Source of the DNA: an uncultured Lachnospiraceae bacterium
GTDB lineage: Bacteria > Bacillota_A > Clostridia > Lachnospirales > Lachnospiraceae
DNA: 12,362 nucleotides
NCBI GenBank assembly: GCA_947175285.1
Contig: CAMWMM010000093.1
Coordinates: 1-12,362, forward strand
Reading direction: 5' to 3'
Shown: one piece after another, positions 7,029 through 12,362 of the stretch
Position numbering within the stretch: the first letter of the stretch is position 1
Layout of the letters: each line of letters starts with the position of its first letter
The notes under the pieces: model-generated
Database searches by the model: none
Seen by the model: only the letters and a program-made list of their open reading frames with translations
What the model was told of the DNA's origin: nothing
Translations under genes and position numbers: made by a program

Positions 7029-9293
7029 ATGAAAAAAAGTAGAGCTGTTATTAGTCTGATTGTTTTTGTACTGGTGCTTGTTGGCTTGGGATATGTCGCA
7101 GCTTTCGGCGTTGGTGCGGACAAGTCAGGTTCTGCCTCCAGTATTAAATTGGGGCTTGATCTTGCCGGCGGTGTTAGTATCACTTATCAGGTTGTCGGAG
7201 ATGAGGAACCGGACAAGGAGGATATGAGCGATACCATATACAAATTACAGCAGCGTGTGGAAAATTACAGCACGGAAGCACAGGTTTATCAGGAGGGCAG
7301 TGACAGAATCAATATTGAAATTCCGGGCGTTACCGATGCAAACGCGATTTTAGCGGAGTTAGGACAGCCGGGAACACTGTACTTTATTGCCCAGACGGAT
7401 AGTGAGGGAAATTTGAATTATGTAGAGAATTATGGCGTAGATGCGGATGGCAATTACACCATAGTACGTCAGTTAAACAAGACAATAGACGAACTGATGG
7501 CTGACGGTTCCGTTATATTAACGGGTACGGATATTGCAGGCGCACAGGCGGGTTCACAGAAAGACCAGCTTTTAAACAATATAGAATATGTTGTACAGCT
7601 TACGCTGACGGATACAGGTACCGAAGCATTTGCAAAGGCTACGGAGAAAGCATATAACGCAGGAGAGTCCATTGCGATTTATTATGACGGTGAGATTGTC
7701 AGCGCACCGAATGTACAGGCAGTTATTACAGACGGCAGCGCGGTAATAACCGGACAAAGCAGCTTTGAGGAAGCGGAGAAGCTTGCCTCTACCATTCGTA
7801 TCGGCGGTCTGAAATTAGAGTTAGAGGAACTTCGCTCCAATGTTGTAGGTGCGCAGCTTGGTTCCGATGCTATCAGAACAAGTTTACTCGCAGCGGCGGT
7901 TGGTTTTGCGCTTGTTGTAATTTTTATGATTGCCGTTTATTATGTGCCGGGTGCCGCGGCAAGCTTTGCCCTTTGCTTATATACGGAACTGATGGTGATT
8001 TTGCTGTATGCATTTGAAATTACACTGACACTGCCGGGTATTGCGGGTATTATCCTCTCAATCGGTATGGCGGTAGATGCTAATGTTATTATTTTCGCCC
8101 GTATCAGAGAGGAACTTGCTACAGGTAAGACAGTTCAATCGGCTGTTAAGATAGGTTTTTCCAAAGCGTTTTCCGCTATTTTTGACGGAAACGTGACAAC
8201 GTTTATAGCCGCAATAGTATTATTATTAAGAGGAACAGGAAGTATTAAAGGATTTGCGCAAACGCTGATGCTTGGTATCGTTTTATCCATGTTTACGGCG
8301 CTTGTCGTTACAAAGTTCCTTCTGAATGTATTATTTGCAGCCGGTGTGCAGTCTGTAAAAGCATTTGGTGTGGCAAAAGAAAGAAAGACGCTGTCGGTAT
8401 TAGCCAAAAAGAAACTGTTTTTTGCAATTTCTGCGGCAGTGATAGTGATTGGCTTCGTTGTTATGGGTATTAATCAGGGCACAGGAAATTCGCCGCTAAA
8501 TTACAGTCTGGAATTTGTAGGCGGTACTTCTACAACGGTAACGATGCCGAGAGATATGACAATAGAAGAAATTGACGCCGAGGTAGTGCCGTTAATTGAG
8601 AATATCACAAATGACGGTAATGTACAGACGACAAAAGTAGCAGGCTCCAATCAGATTATTATTAAGACAAGGACGCTTGATGTAGCAGAGAGAGAAACAT
8701 TTGCGGATGTCATGGTATCGAATTTCGGCGTAGAGGAAAGTTCCATTACGGCGGAAACAATCAGTGCAACAGTAAGTTCGGAGATGAAATCGGATGCGGT
8801 GATTGCCATTATACTGGCTACTATCTGTATGTTGATTTATATCTGGCTCCGTTTTAAAGATATCCGTTTTGGCGCCAGCGCGGTTATGGCACTTTTGCAC
8901 GATGTTCTGGTTGTTCTCACTTTCTATGCGGTGGCGAGAGTGTCTGTCGGTAATACATTTATTGCATGTATGCTGACCATTGTCGGTTATTCTATTAATG
9001 CGACAATCGTTATTTTTGACCGTATTCGTGAAAATATGAGAGAAATGGGGAGAAAAGACGATTTAGAGGAAGTTGTAAACAGAAGTATTTCCCAGACATT
9101 GTCAAGGAGTGTTTTCACTTCTTTAACGACGTTCTTTATGGTAGCGGCGTTAGAGGTATTCGGTGTTTCTTCTATTAGGGAATTTGCGCTGCCTCTAATC
9201 GCAGGTATTATCTGCGGAACATATTCCTCCATCTGTCTGGCAGGCGCTTTCTGGTATTTGTTCCGGACGAAGGTAAATAAGGCGGAGAAATAA
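7029..9293 (+). CDS. secDF: Fused protein translocase subunit SecDF
   Basis: This 754-residue integral membrane protein fuses SecD and SecF, as in B. subtilis. It uses the proton gradient to help pull proteins out of the SecYEG channel. TM1 (about 8-26) is followed by the SecD motif LGLDLAGGV and a large extracytoplasmic domain (LTDTGTEAFAKAT, DGEIVSAPNV). A multi-helix block carries GIILSIGMAVDANVIIFARI with Asp350. The SecF half starts near 460 (KKKLFFAIS) and shows FVGGT, MALLHDVLVVL (Asp625) and ATIVIFDRIREN. The two aspartates are probably the conserved membrane acids of the family. About twelve membrane segments are expected. The start is ATG 7029, because AGGAAG at 7014-7019 lies 9 nt upstream; the in-frame ATG at 6978 is inside scfB and lacks an RBS. 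Coupling to scfB suggests one operon, though SecDF itself is a general housekeeping function. Confidence 0.96.
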   Translation: MKKSRAVISLIVFVLVLVGLGYVAAFGVGADKSGSASSIKLGLDLAGGVSITYQVVGDEEPDKEDMSDTIYKLQQRVENYSTEAQVYQEGSDRINIEIPGVTDANAILAELGQPGTLYFIAQTDSEGNLNYVENYGVDADGNYTIVRQLNKTIDELMADGSVILTGTDIAGAQAGSQKDQLLNNIEYVVQLTLTDTGTEAFAKATEKAYNAGESIAIYYDGEIVSAPNVQAVITDGSAVITGQSSFEEAEKLASTIRIGGLKLELEELRSNVVGAQLGSDAIRTSLLAAAVGFALVVIFMIAVYYVPGAAASFALCLYTELMVILLYAFEITLTLPGIAGIILSIGMAVDANVIIFARIREELATGKTVQSAVKIGFSKAFSAIFDGNVTTFIAAIVLLLRGTGSIKGFAQTLMLGIVLSMFTALVVTKFLLNVLFAAGVQSVKAFGVAKERKTLSVLAKKKLFFAISAAVIVIGFVVMGINQGTGNSPLNYSLEFVGGTSTTVTMPRDMTIEEIDAEVVPLIENITNDGNVQTTKVAGSNQIIIKTRTLDVAERETFADVMVSNFGVEESSITAETISATVSSEMKSDAVIAIILATICMLIYIWLRFKDIRFGASAVMALLHDVLVVLTFYAVARVSVGNTFIACMLTIVGYSINATIVIFDRIRENMREMGRKDDLEEVVNRSISQTLSRSVFTSLTTFFMVAALEVFGVSSIREFALPLIAGIICGTYSSICLAGAFWYLFRTKVNKAEK

Positions 9294-9340
9294 AAAATTG
9301 ACTTATGCTTAATTACAAGCAATTTTCTATAGGATAAACG

Positions 9341-9377
9341 AAGGCACAGCCCAACCGGCTGTGCCTTATGTGTTTTT
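9341..9377 (+). terminator. Rho-independent terminator after secDF, probably bidirectional
   Basis: AAGGCACAGCC (9341-9351) pairs perfectly over 11 bp with GGCTGTGCCTT (9357-9367) around the loop CAACC. A run of five T's follows at 9373-9377, 5 nt after the stem. The stem overlaps the stop codon of the minus-strand XRE gene, so it can end both transcripts. The minus-strand tail (CGTTTATCC) is weaker. Confidence 0.8.
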
Positions 9378-9836
9378 CTGGTCTACTTTTCGATTATGGC
9401 ATTTTATTTTCATAAAATCAAGGATATCAGCCTGGTCTCTGTCATCTAAAAGCTGGAAATAATAAAGAAAAAGTTTTTCCTGCCGCTTCAAGGACTTATA
9501 TTTCTTATTGTTTTCGGGCGTACTAATATGCTGCAGAAATTCATTTAAATCATCATCGATTAATTTATTTTCCATAGACTCTGCTGTTTGATTCTTACTT
9601 ATTTTATGACTGTTATTGATACTATAGTTAATTGAAAATTCCAGAAAATTCTCCAGAGGCACATTATATAGTTTTGCCAAATTATATAAGGAATTTAAAG
9701 GCGGCGTAATACGTCCCGTTTCATAGTGCGAATAGGTCTGTCTTGTGATATTTAGCTGTGAAGCGACAAATTCCTGTGAATAATTGCAGAATTTACGAAG
9801 CTCCCTTAAGTACATTTCTAAAGTTTTTTCTGACAT
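9366..9836 (-). CDS. XRE-family helix-turn-helix transcriptional regulator
   Basis: The 156-residue protein has an N-terminal Cro/CI-type DNA-binding domain (about 8-64). It contains LRELRKFCNYSQEFVASQLN, then ITRQTYSHYETGRITPPL as recognition helix and following turn, then LYNLAKLYNVPLENFLE. After a polar linker (about 70-95) comes a C-terminal region of unknown type (about 96-156), rich in charged residues (RQEKLFLYYFQLLDDRDQADI). No membrane, ligand-binding or peptidase motif is seen. The start ATG (9836-9834) follows AGAGGAG with a longish 12-nt gap from GGAG. Codon use is more A/T-rich than in the secDF block, a possible but weak hint of transfer. The gene is divergent from a secreted-protein gene across 318 nt, so local control of that gene or of itself is plausible. 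Function is assigned by domain only. Confidence 0.88.
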   Translation of the reverse strand: MSEKTLEMYLRELRKFCNYSQEFVASQLNITRQTYSHYETGRITPPLNSLYNLAKLYNVPLENFLEFSINYSINNSHKISKNQTAESMENKLIDDDLNEFLQHISTPENNKKYKSLKRQEKLFLYYFQLLDDRDQADILDFMKIKCHNRKVDQKNT

Positions 9837-9872
9837 GGAATAATCACTCTCCTCTTTATCAGTATCGTAATA

Positions 9873-9901
9873 GAATGTCCATTCACGAAAGCTTCATTCA
9901 C
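9873..9901. promoter_or_regulatory. Candidate operator near the XRE start (CATTCAC repeats)
   Basis: CATTCAC occurs at 9880-9886 and again at 9895-9901, a 15-bp spacing. GAATG at 9873-9877 forms an inverted repeat with the first copy (GAATG-TC-CATTC). This lies 37-65 nt upstream of the XRE start, suitable for autoregulation. No convincing -10/-35 pair was found for the XRE gene, so this is tentative. Confidence 0.3.
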
Positions 9902-9964
9902 AAACATTATTGTGGTTCATTAATTATCCGTATGTCTATATCTTGTATGTTTTGAAAAAAGTAC

Positions 9965-9993
9965 TTGAAAATATATTCATAATAGCATATTAT
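9965..9993 (+). promoter_or_regulatory. Predicted sigma-A promoter for the secreted-protein gene
   Basis: TTGAAA (9965-9970) and TATTAT (9988-9993) are each 5 of 6 to consensus and are separated by 17 nt. It would give a leader of roughly 150 nt before ATG 10155. A second -10-like TATAAT at 10043-10048 has no good -35 and might be a regulated promoter or a binding site. Confidence 0.6.
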
Positions 9994-10008
9994 ATATAAC
10001 AAAAGTAT

Positions 10009-10060
10009 ATTGTAAATAGCAATTAAAGCATCAAAAGATATGTATAATAGCATTTACAAT
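10009..10060. repeat. Inverted repeat flanking a second -10 box, candidate operator
   Basis: ATTGTAAAT (10009-10017) and ATTTACAAT (10052-10060) are perfect 9-bp inverted arms 34 nt apart. They enclose TATAAT at 10043-10048. In addition ATAATAGCAT is directly repeated at 9979-9988 and 10044-10053, and a similar GTAAATAGCAAT lies at 10012-10023. Regulator binding or DNA looping is an inference; in such AT-rich DNA some repeats arise by chance. Confidence 0.35.
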
Positions 10061-10099
10061 CCATAGATGAATTTATGGAAAAATTACAACAGGTGGTTA

Positions 10100-10123
10100 C
10101 ACAGGAATATTAAAATTCCTGTG
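10100..10123 (+). other. Leader hairpin upstream of the secreted-protein gene
   Basis: CACAGGAAT (10100-10108) pairs with ATTCCTGTG (10115-10123) around a 6-nt AT-rich loop. A smaller CCATA/TATGG stem (10061-10065 with 10074-10078) precedes it. There is no T-run. The hairpin stands 17 nt before the strong RBS and may stabilise the message. I recognise no known riboswitch class. Confidence 0.5.
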
Positions 10124-10140
10124 ACACAAATAAATTTTAA

Positions 10141-10147
10141 GAGGAGG
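10141..10147 (+). promoter_or_regulatory. Strong Shine-Dalgarno site that decides the secreted-protein start
   Basis: GAGGAGG (10141-10147) is 1 nt from the ATG at 10149 but 7 nt from the in-frame ATG at 10155. The second is clearly the better start and gives a cleaner signal peptide (MKAKFIQK). The near-ideal site suggests high expression. Confidence 0.75.
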
Positions 10148-10154
10148 AATGAGA

Positions 10155-10823
10155 ATGAAAGCAAAATTCATTCAAAAAGTAATGGCTGGCGCATTGGCTA
10201 TGACACTTGTTATTGCACCGGCTGTAAGTGTACAGGCTTCCGGTACCGGCAGTCATGGAACAGATGGAACAGGAGCTTCATCGTCTAGCAGCACAGAGGA
10301 GCAAGTTGAGGAGATCGCTGAAGTAAGCAGCATTGCTGCAGTTCCGACTACAAGCTCAGTTGCAGGAGTAAAAACAACTGTGAGAGGTGTGTATCTTGCA
10401 ACAGTTGTAAATGGTTCTGTAATTACAACACCGCTTAACACAATTGCAGCCGGTTATGGTCTTACAGCAGGAGAAACACCATACGCAAGAATTTATAACA
10501 TGGATGTTAAGAAGAGTCCTCTTGCAGCAGCAGCTCTTAATTCCGTAGCACAGTCAGTAGGAGCATCTGTAGGTCCTTATGTCAATGTAGAGCTTGGTAA
10601 AATGGCGGGAGGCAAATTCGGTCTGCTTCCGTCTGATGGGGCAGAGATTAGTGTTAGCTTCGGTATTCCGGCATCTTTTGCACAGTCTGGCAAGACATTT
10701 GCAGTTGCATGTGTACGTCCCGGCGGAGCAGTATCAATTTTGAAAGATACTGACGACAATCCGAATACCGTAACCTTTAACACAACAGGCGGTCAGGGCG
10801 CATATGCAATCATCAGATACTAA
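10155..10823 (+). CDS. Small secreted protein of unknown function
   Basis: The 222-residue protein has a clear Sec signal peptide: a basic start (MKAKFIQKV), a hydrophobic core (about 9-24), and a likely cut after VSVQA (residue 28). There is no lipobox, LPXTG or transmembrane anchor, so release or loose surface association is expected. A low-complexity Gly/Ser/Thr stretch (about 29-46), then an acidic stretch (EEQVEEIAEV), links to the main domain (about 60-222). That domain is rich in Val, Ala, Thr and Gly and contains SSVAGVKTTVRGVYLATVV, TPYARIYNMD, VELGKMAGGKFGLLPSDG and a C-terminal TTGGQGAYAIIRY. This looks like a beta-rich fold; I recognise no enzyme motif. Only one cysteine is seen in the mature part. 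A good promoter, a structured leader and a near-perfect RBS suggest strong expression. A membrane-protein gene follows after 4 nt, and an XRE regulator is divergent. Confidence 0.85.
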   Translation: MKAKFIQKVMAGALAMTLVIAPAVSVQASGTGSHGTDGTGASSSSSTEEQVEEIAEVSSIAAVPTTSSVAGVKTTVRGVYLATVVNGSVITTPLNTIAAGYGLTAGETPYARIYNMDVKKSPLAAAALNSVAQSVGASVGPYVNVELGKMAGGKFGLLPSDGAEISVSFGIPASFAQSGKTFAVACVRPGGAVSILKDTDDNPNTVTFNTTGGQGAYAIIRY

Positions 10824-10827
10824 TTTG

Positions 10828-12362
10828 ATGCATAAGCTCATGGAGGCTGGAAGAAGAAAATGTTTCTTCTTCCAGTATCTTCTGTTGTTTGCTGTGCTTA
10901 TTTTTTGTATTTATCAATACAGCATACATAAGATATACGGATTTTCACTTTATCCGGATGAGTTCGGGTATTGGGCAAGTGCGGCGGAATGGGTCGGATA
11001 TGATTGGTCCGGAGTGGCATCGATTGGTTCTTATTACTCCTTTGGTTATAGTTTGATATTGGCTCCAATCCTGAAATTATGCCGGGACGGCGTCTTGGCA
11101 TACCGGGTGGCAGTAACGGTGAATATGTTGATGCAGGGTAGCTGTATCGGATTATTATGGGGAATTTTCAGAAGATTGTATGGTACATCTGCTGTATACG
11201 GTGAAGATACGCATATAAAAGAGACATATGCTGTATTTGCTGTAGGCACAGCGGTATTTTATCCGGTATGGGGATTTTATATACAGATGACAATGGTGGA
11301 ATCGCTCCTTATTTTTCTGTATGTACTCATCTGTTATCAATTTGTTCTTTTGTTTGAAAAACCGAAAATGATACGCGTAATGTTATTATTGCTGTCATTT
11401 CTTTATTTATATTTCGTTCATATGCGGACAGTCGCTACAGTATTGGCCGGGATAGCTGTTTTGTTTTTATACTTGTGGTTTATACCGGAGTATCGTAAGT
11501 TTTTGATTCCATGCATTGCTGTCTTACTGGTTGGGACAGGATGTGGGATATGGATTAAAAAACTGGTCACGGGGAATGTTTATGCTGCTGCTGATGCTGC
11601 GCATTTGGCAGTAAACGATTATGCAGGACAGGTTGAACGTTTAAAGAAATTGCTATCAATGGAGGGCATCCTCAGATTTTTGATGAGCCTTACAGGAAAA
11701 CTTTATTATCTGGGCATGGCATCTTTTGGATTGTTCTATGCAGCAGTTTGGTACTGCATGAAGCGGACATATGCGCTTTTTAAAGATATTGTCAGGAAAT
11801 CTCAAACGACGGACTGTTTTTTTCTGTTTCTTTTACTTTCCATGTTTGGACAGGTCATGGTTTCCTCAATTTATATGAGTGCGTCTGGCAGACTGGATGG
11901 AATCGTATACGGCAGATACAATGAATATCTTCTTCCGGTTTATATCGGTATCGGGGTATTGGTACTATTTAAAAGTGGGCATTTGCTGCGCTATTTCCTT
12001 GCAGGTGCAGGAATATCAACCGGTTTATTCGGCGTTGTCATTTGGAATGTGTTACATAGTGAAGCAACGGAAATGTATGGCTTTCATGCGGCGGGACTCA
12101 GCTATTTATCGGATGATATAGATTCCTTTCATGCCATACCGGAATTTTGCAAGGCATTTTTTTTCGGATTGTTCTTAATGGCATTTATGATGGGGTGCAT
12201 TGCTATTGCCGCAAAATCCCGCCGGAGTTTTTTTATGATTTGCCCTGTTCTGCTCGTGGAAATAGCATTGATGCTTTGTTTGAGTAAGAAATATACCTGG
12301 TACTTTAACGATATAGATTATCAGGATTTAAAGATATATGAATATATTGAGGATAGCAGAGA
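10828..12362 (+). CDS. Polytopic membrane protein, possibly a GT-C type glycosyltransferase (3' end outside window)
   Basis: The frame stays open for at least 511 codons to the right edge. It begins MHKLMEAGRRKCFFFQYLL: a short basic head, then a first membrane segment (about 13-32). Next is an outer-loop motif YPDEFGYW, with Asp44-Glu45, resembling the acidic pair in the first extracytoplasmic loop of GT-C enzymes that use lipid-linked sugars. Many hydrophobic segments follow (roughly ten or more), and GRYNEYLLPVY lies at about 362-372. No soluble domain is visible. ATG 10828 lies 4 nt after the secreted-protein stop, with ATG 10840 as alternative. Neither has a good Shine-Dalgarno site, so expression may depend on translational coupling. 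A hairpin occupies codons 7-16. Glycosylation of the upstream secreted product would fit the pairing but is inference; another polytopic membrane protein of unknown function is the main alternative. Confidence 0.75.
   Translation, partial: MHKLMEAGRRKCFFFQYLLLFAVLIFCIYQYSIHKIYGFSLYPDEFGYWASAAEWVGYDWSGVASIGSYYSFGYSLILAPILKLCRDGVLAYRVAVTVNMLMQGSCIGLLWGIFRRLYGTSAVYGEDTHIKETYAVFAVGTAVFYPVWGFYIQMTMVESLLIFLYVLICYQFVLLFEKPKMIRVMLLLLSFLYLYFVHMRTVATVLAGIAVLFLYLWFIPEYRKFLIPCIAVLLVGTGCGIWIKKLVTGNVYAAADAAHLAVNDYAGQVERLKKLLSMEGILRFLMSLTGKLYYLGMASFGLFYAAVWYCMKRTYALFKDIVRKSQTTDCFFLFLLLSMFGQVMVSSIYMSASGRLDGIVYGRYNEYLLPVYIGIGVLVLFKSGHLLRYFLAGAGISTGLFGVVIWNVLHSEATEMYGFHAAGLSYLSDDIDSFHAIPEFCKAFFFGLFLMAFMMGCIAIAAKSRRSFFMICPVLLVEIALMLCLSKKYTWYFNDIDYQDLKIYEYIEDSR
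10847..10875 (+). terminator. Perfect 13-bp hairpin inside the start of the membrane-protein gene, possible attenuator
   Basis: CTGGAAGAAGAAA (10847-10859) pairs perfectly with TTTCTTCTTCCAG (10863-10875) around a 3-nt loop. It begins 23 nt after the secreted-protein stop but lies within codons 7-16 of the next gene. There is no clean T-run (TATCTTCTGTTG follows). It may protect the 3' end of the upstream message or reduce downstream expression; true termination is uncertain. Confidence 0.5.

Noticed and set aside
9298..9334. TTGACT (9298-9303) as a promoter -35 after secDF
   Set aside because: No acceptable -10 lies 16-18 nt downstream, and a terminator with no plus-strand gene follows.
9994..10148. 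A known riboswitch (such as a cyclic-dinucleotide type) in the leader of the secreted-protein gene
   Set aside because: The hairpins lack the conserved core sequences of those classes; the region is simply AT-rich with one good stem.
1..12362. Mobile elements, CRISPR arrays, tRNA or rRNA genes
   Set aside because: No transposase or integrase frame, regularly spaced repeat array, long terminal repeats or structural RNA genes were seen on reading through the window.

Overview
The window looks like chromosome of a low-to-moderate GC anaerobic Firmicute of class Clostridia, most likely Lachnospiraceae. The evidence is gene content: an intact SCIFF ranthipeptide locus (47-residue six-cysteine peptide plus its radical SAM/SPASM maturase) beside a fused secDF gene, a TIGR04086-type small membrane protein, purine-rich Shine-Dalgarno sites and frequent non-ATG starts. 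No tRNA, rRNA, CRISPR array, transposase or attachment site was seen.

Left part (1-4682): the 3' end of a sensor histidine kinase runs in from outside. After a 114-nt gap with a promoter comes a large cytoplasmic hybrid kinase (PAS, PAS-like, HisKA, HATPase, receiver) that continues in frame into a complete GNAT acetyltransferase domain, an unusual output for a phosphorelay protein. Its stop overlaps by 4 nt the stop of a convergent CNNM/CorC-type membrane transporter gene with a strong promoter.

Central part (4683-9377): all genes lie on the plus strand: TIGR04086-type membrane protein, scfA (SCIFF precursor), scfB (maturase) and secDF. scfA appears to have its own extended -10 promoter and strong RBS. 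scfB follows a 178-nt hairpin-rich leader and begins at TTG with a weaker RBS, so the substrate is probably made in excess over its enzyme. secDF starts 17 nt after scfB and is probably co-transcribed, linking peptide maturation to the Sec export motor. A hairpin terminator closes the block and also serves the convergent regulator gene.

Right part (9366-12362): an AT-rich XRE-type regulator gene on the minus strand is divergent from a gene for a small signal-peptide-bearing secreted protein of unknown function. The 318-nt region between them holds a good promoter, an inverted repeat flanking a second -10 box, direct repeats and a leader hairpin. Four nucleotides after the secreted-protein gene a long membrane-protein reading frame begins (at least 511 codons, open at the right edge), resembling a GT-C type glycosyltransferase. 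A perfect 13-bp hairpin lies within its first codons.

Family assignments rest on motifs read by eye; no database search was possible. The best candidates for something undescribed are the kinase-receiver-acetyltransferase fusion and the XRE / secreted protein / membrane protein cluster.
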